From NCBI RefSeq assembly GCF_902806695.1, contig NZ_CADCXN010000056.1, positions 1 through 46,202 on the forward strand: a DNA stretch of 46,202 nt. Direction: 5' to 3'. This DNA comes from Candidatus Methylobacter favarea (GTDB lineage Bacteria; Pseudomonadota; Gammaproteobacteria; Methylococcales; Methylomonadaceae). A program made the translations under genes and the position numbers. The notes under the pieces are model-generated. The model was given only the letters and a program-made list of their open reading frames with translations. It was not told where the DNA came from and made no database searches. Shown in pieces: positions 24,455-34,277 of the stretch. Position 1 is the stretch's first letter. Every line of letters starts with the position of its first letter.

Positions 24455-26745
24455 CGTGGTTCTCCAATAAAGTTTGCGGCAACTAACTGACCGAGGGCCA
24501 GTCCGCCGTCATTGGGAGGTATTTTTTCATGGCAGTAGACATTAAAGCCAGCGGTTTTTAATTTTCTGACGGCTTTCTCCACCAGACAGGCATTTTGAAA
24601 GCAGCCGCCGCTGAGGACGATTGTTTTTTGCCCGGCCCGCTCGGCAATAGCCAGCATGATTTCCGCCAGGGTGTTATGAAATTTAGCGGCGATATGTTCA
24701 TGCGTACAGTGCGGGATGTCTTTCAATAGTTGTTCGATGGCGGGTTGCCAGTCAATAACGATGGGGTCGCCTGGGTTTAGCCGGAATTGGTTCAGCCGGA
24801 ATTGATAATGATTGTCGAATATTTCCGATGCCGCGCTGGTTTCCAGGATCATCGCCGCCTGCCCCTCGTATTGATTGATCCGGCACAGTCCCAGGAGACT
24901 TGCGACAGCATCAAATAAACGGCCGGCGCTGGTGGTGCGCGGACAGTTGAGTTGTTTGGCTAATGCCGATTGCAATAAATTGAGTTCCTGAGCGGAAAAG
25001 GGCAAATCCAGGCGTTCAAATACGCCGTCAGAAAAGATTTCGTAGAGAAGACCCAAAGCGGCGCGCCTGGGTTCCTGAATGGCCTTGACGCCGCCGGGCA
25101 ATGAAAAGGGGCGAAAATGCGCATAGCGTTGAAAGCCCTGGTTGTTAATGAGCAAAAATTCGCCCCCCCACAGCGTGTTGTCGGTACCCAAGCCCGAGCC
25201 GTCCCAGGCAATGCCTAGCGCCGGCGGCTCAAGCCCGTGTTCGGCCATGCACGCCAGCGCATGGGCGTAATGGTGCTGCACGGCTTGTGTCTTTACGCCC
25301 GGTTGGCCTGCAAACTGGCTGCTGGTATAGCCTTTGTGCAGGTCGTGCAGGATTGTTGTCGGCCTGATTTGATAAAATTGCTGCAAATCCGCCAGCGTCG
25401 CCTGGAATTGCTGTTGCGACGCTTCCGAATCCAGATCGCCAAGATGCTGGCTTAGAATGACTTGCCGGTCATGGCTGACGGCTATCGTGCTTTTTAACTG
25501 GCCGCCCACCGCCAGCGTGTCGGGCATGGCAGTTTTTAAGGTAATAGGCAGCGGCGTGTAACCTCTGGCTCGGCGCAGCACCGTGATGTTGCCGTTGATT
25601 AGCCGGACAATCGAATCATCGAGAGGCCGCACCACAGGCCGGTCATGGGTCAGAAAATAATCGGCAATGCCGGCAAGCCGTGTCAACGCTTGCCGGTCAT
25701 TGATGCAAATAGGTTCGTTTTGACGGTTGCCGCTGGTTGCGACTATCGGCAAGCCAAAGTCATCCAGCAAAAGATGATGCAACGGCGAATAGGGCAGCAT
25801 GACGCCGAGCAGCTTGCTGTCAGGCGCTACCGCATCGGCAAGCTTCCCGCTATCCCGGCGCTTCAACAGCACAATGGGCGCCGCGGGCGAGGTCAGCGCC
25901 GCCTGTTCAAGCGCACTGATAAAACAAAGCTGCTGCGCAATCGCCAAATCAGGAAGCATCAGCGCAAAGGGCTTTTGCGGACGATGCTTTCGTTGTCTAA
26001 GACGCTCAAGGGCCTGCTGGTTTGTTGCATCCACCAGCAATTGATAGCCGCCTATGCCTTTTATGGCAACGATTTTCCCGGCAAGCAAATTCAGGCTTGC
26101 GATCGTTAAGGCATTGTGTTTTTCGGCTACCGGATTTCCTGAATCATCCAGCAGTTTCAACTGCGGGCCGCAGTTCGGACAGGCAATAGTTTGCGCATGA
26201 AAGCGCCGCTTATCCATTGAGTGATACTCCTGTGCACATTCAGGGCAGACAGTAAATGCAGCCATGCCGGTTTGAGCGCGGTCATAAGGCTGCCCGGTCA
26301 TGATGCTGTAACGCGGGCCGCAGTGGCAACAGCTGGTAAACGGGTAATGATAATACCGGCTGGCGGGATTAAAAATATCGCGAACACAGTCCGGGCAGGT
26401 TGCACTATCAGGCAATACAAAAACCGATGGGCCGCCTTCAGCCCGACTGGCTTTAATCTGAAAATCATGAAATCCCTCAAGCGCCTGGCGCGTTATCGTC
26501 AGGGATTTGATCTCTGCAAAAGGCGGCAACTGATTTTTGAGATCATCCAGAAACTGCTGCTGGCATTCAGCACAGCCTTCAATAGCCAAGGCCACGCCTT
26601 CACGCGTATTGGCAATCCAGCCGTTTTGCCGATGCCGTTTTGCGAGCCGGACAACAAAGGGACGAAAACCTACTCCCTGAACAAGGCCTTGAATAGTGAT
26701 ACTTAAATGTTCTCTGTTAATGTCGCGGCCTCTTTGTTCAGGCAT
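24445..26745 (-). CDS. hypF: Carbamoyltransferase HypF
   Basis: A 766-residue enzyme that makes the carbamoyl group transferred to HypE, from carbamoyl phosphate and ATP. Domains in order: acylphosphatase-like (VQGVGFRPFVVRLAKR, about 15-95); two zinc fingers with four CxxC-type pairs (CPDC, CCHC, CPEC, CPNC) around 115-200; YrdC-like (KGIGGYQLLVDATN and later SGNRQNEP); and a C-terminal Kae1-like transferase domain (HHYAHALACMAEHGL, DGSGLGTDNTLWGGEF, LSGGCFQN). It is full length. It opens the hyp operon, and no hydrogenase structural gene, hypA or hypB is in the window. Its promoter region is shared with the divergent Pat gene. Confidence 0.96.
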   Translation of the reverse strand: MPEQRGRDINREHLSITIQGLVQGVGFRPFVVRLAKRHRQNGWIANTREGVALAIEGCAECQQQFLDDLKNQLPPFAEIKSLTITRQALEGFHDFQIKASRAEGGPSVFVLPDSATCPDCVRDIFNPASRYYHYPFTSCCHCGPRYSIMTGQPYDRAQTGMAAFTVCPECAQEYHSMDKRRFHAQTIACPNCGPQLKLLDDSGNPVAEKHNALTIASLNLLAGKIVAIKGIGGYQLLVDATNQQALERLRQRKHRPQKPFALMLPDLAIAQQLCFISALEQAALTSPAAPIVLLKRRDSGKLADAVAPDSKLLGVMLPYSPLHHLLLDDFGLPIVATSGNRQNEPICINDRQALTRLAGIADYFLTHDRPVVRPLDDSIVRLINGNITVLRRARGYTPLPITLKTAMPDTLAVGGQLKSTIAVSHDRQVILSQHLGDLDSEASQQQFQATLADLQQFYQIRPTTILHDLHKGYTSSQFAGQPGVKTQAVQHHYAHALACMAEHGLEPPALGIAWDGSGLGTDNTLWGGEFLLINNQGFQRYAHFRPFSLPGGVKAIQEPRRAALGLLYEIFSDGVFERLDLPFSAQELNLLQSALAKQLNCPRTTSAGRLFDAVASLLGLCRINQYEGQAAMILETSAASEIFDNHYQFRLNQFRLNPGDPIVIDWQPAIEQLLKDIPHCTHEHIAAKFHNTLAEIMLAIAERAGQKTIVLSGGCFQNACLVEKAVRKLKTAGFNVYCHEKIPPNDGGLALGQLVAANFIGEPRCV

Positions 26746-26906
26746 AGTAAAAAACCGGATGTAATTGTATCTCCCGCAGCATGAGTCGTCATCGGCAGCA
26801 GTCCATATTCGTACGCCAGAAGCAAGTTTTCATTAAAATTTAATTATTGAAAGCTCCAAAAATGCTACGCTTTTATTTATTTTCTTTTTCTGACTATGGA
26901 GCAGCT

Positions 26907-29588
26907 ATGGGCCCTCATTATCTTAGCCAATTTTTTACTCCCAAATCAGTTGCTATCGTCGGCGCATCAGAACGTAAAGACAGCGTCGGCTATCGCCTGT
27001 TGCTCAATATGCAGGAAGCCGATTTTAAAGGCGGTCTTTATCCTGTCAATCACAAACGTGAAACCCTGTTAGGCTTGAAAGCTTATCCTGATCTGATTGC
27101 CGTTCCTGAAGACCCGGATCTGGTTGTGATTGCCATACCGGCGCCGTCTGTTCCTGAAATTGTGCGCCAGTGCGGTGAAAAAGGCGTCTCTGCCATCATT
27201 ATTATTACTGCAGGCTTTGCTGAACTGGGCGCCGAAGGGCACAGGCTGCAACAGGAAATTCTCGATATTGCCCATCGCTATAACATCCGTATTCTGGGCC
27301 CGAACTGCCTCGGTATTATTCGCCCCAGCGGCCATCTGAACGCAACTTTCGCTGACGGCCCGGTTAAAGACGGCAATCTGGCATTGCTGTCTCAATCCGG
27401 GGCCATCTGCACGGCCATTCTGGACTGGGCAAAGTCCCAGGACATCGGTTTTTCCAGCGTCGTCTCGATGGGCGGCGCGGCCGATATCGATTTTGGCGAA
27501 GTGCTGGACTTCCTGGCGACCGACAGTAAAACCACCGGTATTTTAATGTATGTGGAAGGCATTCGCGATGCCCGCCGGTTTTTGAGCGGTCTCAAGGCGG
27601 CTGCGCGGCTAAAGCCCGTTATTCTGATCAAGGCCGGGCGCCATGAAAACGGCAGTAAAGCAGCGATGTCGCATACCGGCGCGATGGTCGGCGGCGATAA
27701 TGTATATAATGCAGCCATTGAACGGGTCGGCGTGGTCAGGGTTTACAGCATCACGGAACTGTTTTCGGCGGCGCGTGTCCTGGCCAACAATTATGAAGTC
27801 GCCGATGATCGTCTTGCTATTATCACCAACGCCGGCGGCCCCGGCGTCATGAGCACTGACCGTGCCGAAGATGTCGGCGTAAAAATGGCCGTTCTGAGCC
27901 CTGACAGCATTGCCGCGTTAAACGCAGTTTTGCCGCCGCAGTGGTCTCATGCCAATCCTGTCGATATTTTGGGTGACGCCACTTCTGAACGTTACCGGAA
28001 GGCTTTGGAAATTTGCCTTAGCGATAACAATATTGATGGCGTACTGGTCATTTTGACGCCCCAAGCCATGACTGATCCGACACGGGTTGCCCAGTGTATT
28101 ATTGACGGCGCCAAAATCAGTAAAAAACCGGTGCTGGCGTCATGGACAGGCGGAGCGAAAGTGCAGGAAGGCCGAAAACTTTTTGCCAATAGCAAGGTCG
28201 CCCACTTTAGCACCCCCGAAGCCGCTGTCGATGCCTTTTCATTTCTGGCTAATTACGCCCAGAATCAAATTCTGCTAAGACAAATTCCCTCTCCTGCCGA
28301 GGAATTGGCCACGCCTGACGTTGAAGGAGCCAGGCTAATTATCGAGCGGGTGCTGGCGGAAGGCCGGCAAGTGTTAACGGCCCGGCAGTCCAAAGCCATT
28401 TTGGCCGCATTTCATATCCCTATCAATCAGACTGTCAGGGCGTCGACCGCCAAAGAAGCCATGATTGCCGCTGAAACGATGGGCTTTCCGGTCGTCTTAA
28501 AAATCGACATTGCCGAATTCAGCCATAAATCCGATATCGGCGGCGTCAGGGTTAATATCAACAGCGTTCAGGAGGTGTCGCGCAATTTTGTCGAGATGGA
28601 AGCCGCCATTAAACAAAAACATCCCGAAATCACCGAAGTCGGCATAACGATAGAACCGATGATCCGCTCGCCCGGCGGCCGGGAGCTGATGACAGGCGTC
28701 GTTCGGGATCCGGTGTTTGGCCCTGCGGTCAGCTTTGGACTGGGCGGCACGATGGTGGAAATCCTGCAGGACCATGCCGTCGCCCTGCCGCCGTTGAATG
28801 CCTACATGGTTGAGAAAATGATCGCTAAAACCAAGGCGGCCAAATATATAGGGCCATTTCGCCAACTGCCTCCGGTCAATAAAAAAGCCCTTGTTGATGT
28901 GCTGCTTAATATCTCGGCCCTGGTCAGTGAGCTGCCGGAAATCCTGGAGCTGGACATTAACCCCTTGATTGTCGATGAATATGGCGTCATTGCGGTCGAT
29001 GCCCGCATTAAAGCGCAATTGTTCACCCAGCTAACCCCGTATTCCCATATGGCGATCCATCCTTATCCCAGCGAGTTAACGCGGCACTATCAATTATCCA
29101 ATGGCGTCAATATCACGATTCGGCCGATTCGCCCTGAAGACGCCGTTTTGGAAAAGGATTTTGTCCATCGTTTATCCGAGCACAGTAAATATTTCCGCTT
29201 TATGCAGGCTTTACAGGAATTAACGCCAGGAATGGTAGTGCGCTTCACGCAAATCGATTATGACCGTGAAATGGCTTTTGTGGCAATCACCGAAGATGAA
29301 CGCATGCCGAACGAACTGGGGGTTGGCAGATACCTGATGAGCCCGGACGGCCGTTCGGTAGAATTCGCGCTGGTCGTCGCCGATGACTGTCAATGCCTGG
29401 GGATAGGCACCCGGCTCATGAAAGCCTTGATGCAGACCGCTAAAGCCAAAGGCATGTCATTTTTTGAAGGTGAAGTCCTGGTCATTAACAAACCCATGCT
29501 GTCACTGGTTAAAAAGCTGGGATTCAGTATCGAAAACATTGCCGGCGAGAATGAAGTCGTGCGGGTTGTTAAAGACTTGAGGCAATAA
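26907..29588 (+). CDS. NDP-forming acyl-CoA synthetase fused to GNAT acetyltransferase (Pat/PatZ-like)
   Basis: An 893-residue protein with the domain order of PatZ/Pka-type protein lysine acetyltransferases: CoA-binding domain (SVAIVGASERKDSVGY at the start), succinyl-CoA-ligase-like domains (SHTGAMVGGDNVYNA near 255), an ATP-grasp domain (FPVVLKIDIAEFSHKSDIGGV near 535) and a C-terminal GNAT domain (about 735-890, with CQCLGIGTRLMKALM as the acetyl-CoA loop). Known members acetylate and silence acetyl-CoA synthetase and other metabolic enzymes; some also act as ADP-forming acyl-CoA ligases. I choose the ATG at 26907 because GGAGC precedes it by five bases and the conserved fold starts right after; the open frame extends to 26847 with a hydrophobic stretch unlike the family. 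It is divergent from hypF. Confidence 0.9.
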   Translation: MGPHYLSQFFTPKSVAIVGASERKDSVGYRLLLNMQEADFKGGLYPVNHKRETLLGLKAYPDLIAVPEDPDLVVIAIPAPSVPEIVRQCGEKGVSAIIIITAGFAELGAEGHRLQQEILDIAHRYNIRILGPNCLGIIRPSGHLNATFADGPVKDGNLALLSQSGAICTAILDWAKSQDIGFSSVVSMGGAADIDFGEVLDFLATDSKTTGILMYVEGIRDARRFLSGLKAAARLKPVILIKAGRHENGSKAAMSHTGAMVGGDNVYNAAIERVGVVRVYSITELFSAARVLANNYEVADDRLAIITNAGGPGVMSTDRAEDVGVKMAVLSPDSIAALNAVLPPQWSHANPVDILGDATSERYRKALEICLSDNNIDGVLVILTPQAMTDPTRVAQCIIDGAKISKKPVLASWTGGAKVQEGRKLFANSKVAHFSTPEAAVDAFSFLANYAQNQILLRQIPSPAEELATPDVEGARLIIERVLAEGRQVLTARQSKAILAAFHIPINQTVRASTAKEAMIAAETMGFPVVLKIDIAEFSHKSDIGGVRVNINSVQEVSRNFVEMEAAIKQKHPEITEVGITIEPMIRSPGGRELMTGVVRDPVFGPAVSFGLGGTMVEILQDHAVALPPLNAYMVEKMIAKTKAAKYIGPFRQLPPVNKKALVDVLLNISALVSELPEILELDINPLIVDEYGVIAVDARIKAQLFTQLTPYSHMAIHPYPSELTRHYQLSNGVNITIRPIRPEDAVLEKDFVHRLSEHSKYFRFMQALQELTPGMVVRFTQIDYDREMAFVAITEDERMPNELGVGRYLMSPDGRSVEFALVVADDCQCLGIGTRLMKALMQTAKAKGMSFFEGEVLVINKPMLSLVKKLGFSIENIAGENEVVRVVKDLRQ

Positions 29589-29611
29589 TGAAAGTATCTT
29601 CTACGCATTTA

Positions 29612-29640
29612 TTGCTGATGCAGCAGGCCTCGGTCAGCAA
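29612..29640. terminator. Inverted repeat between convergent genes
   Basis: TTGCTGA at 29612-29618 pairs with TCAGCAA at 29634-29640 around a 15-base loop, in the gap where the Pat gene and glgP converge. It may serve as a bidirectional transcript end; there is no strong T tract on either side. Confidence 0.35.
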
Positions 29641-29644
29641 GAGA

Positions 29645-32149
29645 TTATTTAGGCTTTACGGGTTGCGGTTTTAGCTTCCAGATATCCCGATTGTATTCGG
29701 TAATGGTTCTATCGGTAGAAAACTTACCGCTGTTCGCGCAATTTAAAATGCTCATTTTAGTCCAGCGATCCTTATCTTGATAGGCATCTTCCACGCGTTT
29801 CTGGGCATCCACAAAACTTCGAAAATCGGCAATCGTCATCCAGGGGTCATGCGGGCTTTTTATGGATACCAGAATATCATCAAAAATCCCCGGTTCGAAT
29901 TGATTAAAATGGCCGGACTCCAGAAGGTATATCACCTGCTGCAACTCGTCATCCTGATTGATAATAGCAACAGGGTCATAATGATCGCGCCTTGTTGCAA
30001 TCTGTTCTTCCGTCAAGCCGAACAGAAAGAAATTCTCATCGCCGACTTCTTCACGAATTTCGATATTGGCGCCATCCAGCGTACCGATAGTCAAGGCGCC
30101 GTTCATCATGAATTTCATATTGCCGGTACCCGACGCTTCCTTGCCGGCCGTTGAAATTTGTTCGGAAAGATCAGCGCCGGGACAAATTTTTTCCATGGCC
30201 GACACCCTATAATCAGGCAGAAATATCAATGCCAGTTTAGCGCCTATTTCAGGATCTGAATTAATGACCTGGGCAACATTCTTAATCAGTTTGATGATTT
30301 TTTTTGCCATACGGTAACCGGGAGCCGCCTTGCCGCCGATTAATACGCATCTGGCCAGCCAATTTTCGGTGTCGCCTTTTTTGATGCGGTTGTAGAGATA
30401 AATAACATGCAATACATTTAACAGTTGCCGCTTGTATTCATGGATGCGCTTGACCTGGACATCGAATAAGGCGTCAACATTAAGATCAATATTATGTTGC
30501 TGCTTTTTGAAATCAATCAAGCGCTGTTTGGCGGCTTTTTTAAGGTCGCGCCAGCGCTGCCTGAATTGAGCGTCTTCAGCGTAAGGTTCGAGTTTCTTTA
30601 GTTGCGACAAGTCGGTAATCCAGCTGTCGCCAATGGTTTCCGTGAGCAGGCTTGCCAGCTCAGGATTACAGGCAGCAAGCCAGCGGCGCGGCGTCACGCC
30701 ATTGGTTTTATTATTGAATTTATGCGGCCACAATTCATGGAAATCCCGGAACAGATCCTGCTGCAGTAATCTGGAATGCAGCGCCGCTACGCCATTTACC
30801 GAAAAACTGCCGACTATGGCCAGATAGGCCATTCTTACCTGTTGCTGAGGGCCCTCTTCAATGATGGACATTCTGCGTAAACGTTCGCTATCGCCGGGCC
30901 AGCGCATGCTAACTTCAGTCAGAAAACGGGCATTGATTTCAAAAATAATATCCATCAGCCGCGGCAATAACCGTTGCATCATTTTAACCGGCCATTTTTC
31001 CAGCGCTTCGGGCAACAGGGTATGGTTGGTGTAAGCCATTGTGCTTCGGGTAATAGCCCATGCAGCATCCCAGGTTAAACTGTGAACATCCATCAATAAA
31101 CGCATGAGTTCGGCAATCGCTATACAAGGATGGGTGTCATTTAACTGGAAACAGCTTTTTTCAGCAAAATGACAAAAATCTTCGCCATGCAAGCTTGCCC
31201 AGTGGGTAGTGACGTCCTGCAAACTGGCGGAAGCCAGAAAATATTGCTGGCGCAGTCTCAGTTCCTTGCCGTTTTCATTGGCGTCATTCGGATACAGCAC
31301 CATGGTTATATTTTCAGCCGTCGTTTTTGCAGCGACTGCTTCCGGATAATCGCCGGCATTAAATTCATCGAAATTAAACTCTTCAGTTGCTACCGCCTTC
31401 CACAGCCGCAGGGAATTGACAGTGCCATTCCGATAGCCCGGTACCGGCGTATCAAAGGGTACCGCCAGTACATCGTGGGTATCCATCCAGCAAAACTGTT
31501 GTCTGCCGCTTGCATCCTCCTGTATTCTGGAATAACCGCCGAATTTGATTCGGTGCGAATATTCCAGACGTTCAATTTCCCAGACATTGCCATGACGCAG
31601 CCAATGATCCGGTTTTTCAAGCTGTTCGCCATTACTAATAGTCTGGGTAAACATGCCATATTCGTAGCGCAAGCCATAGCCGATGGCGGGCAACTGCAAG
31701 GTAGCGCAGCTATCTATAAAGCAAGCAGCGAGGCGGCCCAGGCCGCCATTGCCCAAGCCTGCATCCGGTTCACTGTCTATCAGCTCTTCAATGTCAATGC
31801 CGAGATCATACATGGCCTGTGTCGCTACATCGCTTACTCCCAGGTTAAGCATGGCATTGCTTAACGTACGGCCCATCAGAAACTCCATGGACAGATAAAA
31901 AACCCGTTTGCAGTCATTATTTTTATAGGTATGGTGAGTGATCTTCCAGCGCTCCATCAAACGGTCGCGAATTGCCAGAGACAAGGCTTCACCGGCATAA
32001 AAAGGGGAACGGCAGCGTTCATCCCTGCCCAGTAAATGAATGTAATATTGCTTGAAATCATCAATAAAATCCTTTTTTGTCATACCCTGGTCAGGGAGTT
32101 GAATGATTGACAACTTGGGCTTACTGGTAACAAATTGGTTAGTTGACAT
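29645..32149 (-). CDS. glgP: Glycogen/maltodextrin phosphorylase
   Basis: An 834-residue GT35 phosphorylase that releases glucose-1-phosphate from alpha-1,4-glucan storage polymer. The N-terminal half has SMEFLMGRTLSNAM, EPDAGLGNGGLGRLAACF and GYGLRYEYGMF. The pyridoxal-phosphate site reads EASGTGNMKFMMNGALTIG with the Schiff-base lysine. LDGANIEI follows. Length and motifs match the family. It starts 29 bases after the end of the pyruvate-kinase-like gene on the same strand and is probably in one transcript with it, linking glycogen breakdown to lower glycolysis. There is no sign of an N-terminal regulatory phosphorylation site as in the muscle enzyme. Confidence 0.96.
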   Translation of the reverse strand: MSTNQFVTSKPKLSIIQLPDQGMTKKDFIDDFKQYYIHLLGRDERCRSPFYAGEALSLAIRDRLMERWKITHHTYKNNDCKRVFYLSMEFLMGRTLSNAMLNLGVSDVATQAMYDLGIDIEELIDSEPDAGLGNGGLGRLAACFIDSCATLQLPAIGYGLRYEYGMFTQTISNGEQLEKPDHWLRHGNVWEIERLEYSHRIKFGGYSRIQEDASGRQQFCWMDTHDVLAVPFDTPVPGYRNGTVNSLRLWKAVATEEFNFDEFNAGDYPEAVAAKTTAENITMVLYPNDANENGKELRLRQQYFLASASLQDVTTHWASLHGEDFCHFAEKSCFQLNDTHPCIAIAELMRLLMDVHSLTWDAAWAITRSTMAYTNHTLLPEALEKWPVKMMQRLLPRLMDIIFEINARFLTEVSMRWPGDSERLRRMSIIEEGPQQQVRMAYLAIVGSFSVNGVAALHSRLLQQDLFRDFHELWPHKFNNKTNGVTPRRWLAACNPELASLLTETIGDSWITDLSQLKKLEPYAEDAQFRQRWRDLKKAAKQRLIDFKKQQHNIDLNVDALFDVQVKRIHEYKRQLLNVLHVIYLYNRIKKGDTENWLARCVLIGGKAAPGYRMAKKIIKLIKNVAQVINSDPEIGAKLALIFLPDYRVSAMEKICPGADLSEQISTAGKEASGTGNMKFMMNGALTIGTLDGANIEIREEVGDENFFLFGLTEEQIATRRDHYDPVAIINQDDELQQVIYLLESGHFNQFEPGIFDDILVSIKSPHDPWMTIADFRSFVDAQKRVEDAYQDKDRWTKMSILNCANSGKFSTDRTITEYNRDIWKLKPQPVKPK

Positions 32150-32178
32150 GGCTGGTCCTCAAATAAAATTCAAGCTGC

Positions 32179-34068
32179 TTACCAGTGCAATGCCCTCAGG
32201 CGGGAGAACTTTTTCCTTTGATGTTCATGCATGCGCGTCATAACATTCACCAGCGCTTCTATCGCATCGAGTATATACGGGCCTTTATTCAACATGACGC
32301 ATTCTGCCCGCACAGCCATGGCCGCGTCGGTAAATTCAGGCCTTGACCGGGTTCCTTTTTTGGCAATGGATTCAAGCACCTGGGTTGCCCAGATGACAGG
32401 GACATGAGCCGCTTCGCATAACCACAGGAGTTCTTCCTGAATTTCAGCCAGTCTGGCGCTGCCCAGTTCCACGGCCAAATCACCTCTGGCAATCATGATG
32501 CCGAGGTTATGCCTGCCGATAGTCCCCAGGATAATATCGGGAAGATTTTTTACCGCACGATCAGTTTCGATTTTAGCGATTACGGGCAGATCTGAAGCAT
32601 GCCGTTTTGCCAGTTCAGATATCAACCGCTCCATTCCTTCCAGCGTTTCTACAAATGAAAAGCCGACCAAATCGGTATGCGCGCAAACAAAATCCAGATC
32701 GATTAAATCTTTCTGAGTCAGCGGCGGCAAATTGAACTCGGCTCCCGGAAAATTAATCCCTTTGTCGCTTTTTATCCGGACGCCGCCGGCTTTTGCCACT
32801 GTTACGCGCAACAATGCGCCCTGCCCGGTCACGGTTTCGACGATCGCCCCGAGTTTTCCATCATCAATCCAGACCGGCTGGCCTGTTTCAAGTTTTTCTA
32901 TCGCCGATGAAAGCGTACAACCGATTTGCGCCGGATGAATCAAAACCTCCTCATCATATTGAGCTGGTTTTCCGTCGATATTACCGGCAGTTAACAACAG
33001 CAAGTCGTTTTTAAATACATGGATATCAAGAGGTTCGCCTGAAAATTCCCCCAACGTAAATTGCTCAACTGAGTTTGGATTACCTGCCTGTTGAGGCGTT
33101 GCCGGCATTAATGTGCAACCTGAAACCAGATAAGCCGTTTTATCGCAGCTCACCAGCCAATCCATGTCGGAAAGGGCTTTTTCCACTTTCAAATAACGCT
33201 GTTTGTTCTGGTTGTCAATAAAGCTCAGGGTCATGCCCGGCGCAAGTTTCTTATGAAGCGATTTCGGGATGGATACGCTGAATAATGAACTATCAACAGA
33301 AGGGCTTTGAGCGCCAATTGTTAAAATCAGATAGCCAGGAGCTACGACCTTGCCGGTCCGGTCTTTTTGTACACGGATGTGATGAATCGAAGGTCCCGTC
33401 GCAATGGGACCGGTGCGAATCTTGTGCCCGGCAATATCCATAAGAATGCGGCAGGGACGGCCCACTTCTGTTTCGGCGCGGCGGACATTTCTTATCATTC
33501 CCTGCCAGATAACAGGATCATCGTGGGCGCAATTGATGCGGGCACAGGTCATGCCCTTTTCAAGTAATGAACTTACCAGCGTGTAATCCCGGGAAGCTTC
33601 TGTGTCCAGGGTCACCATAACATGCGCTCTACCATGCTCATCGTGCTCATGAAAGGGCCCGAATAATTCAATGGTATGCTGCTCAAGCAGTTGCTGACCC
33701 CGATTAAAGCCGTATTCGCTGGGGTTTTTTTCACCCGGCAGATAGTGTTTGTCTGTTGCCCGTTTCAATACGTCTATCAACGAATCCAAAGTCGATAATA
33801 CCGAGGCTTCAGCCCTTCCCAGCGATGATAAGCCGGCCTGAGCCAGACGATCCTGTAAATGGCGCAGATCAAATTGCCGCATGGCAAGATAATGCGCAAG
33901 ATTGCAGGCGCTTTTGGAAAAGTAACCGGAATGATAGTTGTGCCGGTATTTTTGTAGGCGCTGATTGGCATTGATTTCAATTTCCTGACGTAAGCCTGCG
34001 ATCTCTGCAAGAATTTGTTTCAGGACCTCTTCGTAGGGATCGGGGGCGATTTTTTTAGTGTCTGACAT
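32179..34068 (-). CDS. Pyruvate-kinase-like protein with N-terminal extension and enlarged B domain
   Basis: About 629 residues from the ATG at 34068; the open frame runs on to 34218, but that extra part reads as hydrophobic chance sequence. A roughly 130-residue, charged helical N-terminal domain precedes a pyruvate kinase barrel. Active-site features are present: ARINCAHDD near residue 176 (for the usual R-x-NFSH), ILMDIAGHKIRTGP, VIAKIE near 498, IARGDLAVELG near 525, and WATQVLES. The capping B region is much longer than usual, and the SGETA motif is replaced by LNKGPY. The C-terminal allosteric domain is missing; the protein ends about 30 residues after the barrel. It may be a true but unusual pyruvate kinase or a relative with another activity. 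It is co-transcribed with glgP. Confidence 0.8.
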   Translation of the reverse strand: MSDTKKIAPDPYEEVLKQILAEIAGLRQEIEINANQRLQKYRHNYHSGYFSKSACNLAHYLAMRQFDLRHLQDRLAQAGLSSLGRAEASVLSTLDSLIDVLKRATDKHYLPGEKNPSEYGFNRGQQLLEQHTIELFGPFHEHDEHGRAHVMVTLDTEASRDYTLVSSLLEKGMTCARINCAHDDPVIWQGMIRNVRRAETEVGRPCRILMDIAGHKIRTGPIATGPSIHHIRVQKDRTGKVVAPGYLILTIGAQSPSVDSSLFSVSIPKSLHKKLAPGMTLSFIDNQNKQRYLKVEKALSDMDWLVSCDKTAYLVSGCTLMPATPQQAGNPNSVEQFTLGEFSGEPLDIHVFKNDLLLLTAGNIDGKPAQYDEEVLIHPAQIGCTLSSAIEKLETGQPVWIDDGKLGAIVETVTGQGALLRVTVAKAGGVRIKSDKGINFPGAEFNLPPLTQKDLIDLDFVCAHTDLVGFSFVETLEGMERLISELAKRHASDLPVIAKIETDRAVKNLPDIILGTIGRHNLGIMIARGDLAVELGSARLAEIQEELLWLCEAAHVPVIWATQVLESIAKKGTRSRPEFTDAAMAVRAECVMLNKGPYILDAIEALVNVMTRMHEHQRKKFSRLRALHW

Positions 34069-34220
34069 GGCAAGAGTTATTAGTTCATACACGCTACATT
34101 TTAAAAAATCGAGATTAATTAAAAAATATGACAGTTTGATGAAGCCAAGAGGCCTTTGCATAAAAAGCAACCAGCCAAAAATGCGATAAAATAACTCAAA
34201 CAGAGCAAGGGAATTCAACC

Positions 34221-34277
34221 ATGACGCAAAAATGCAGGGTATTTGATGCCCGCTTTAAATTACCGCTCTACAACTGA
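34221..34277 (+). pseudogene. Possible start of an IS orfA, truncated
   Basis: An ATG at 34221 with AAGGGAA upstream opens an 18-residue frame beginning MTQKCRVFDARFK, which resembles the first residues of small IS orfA products (IS3/IS66-type helix-turn-helix). It runs straight into the 3' side of the IS5-like remnant, suggesting one element broke another. The evidence is short. Confidence 0.3.

Noticed and set aside
25645-26109. 154-codon plus-strand frame opposite hypF
   Set aside because: Codon-structure shadow of hypF; no ribosome-binding site.
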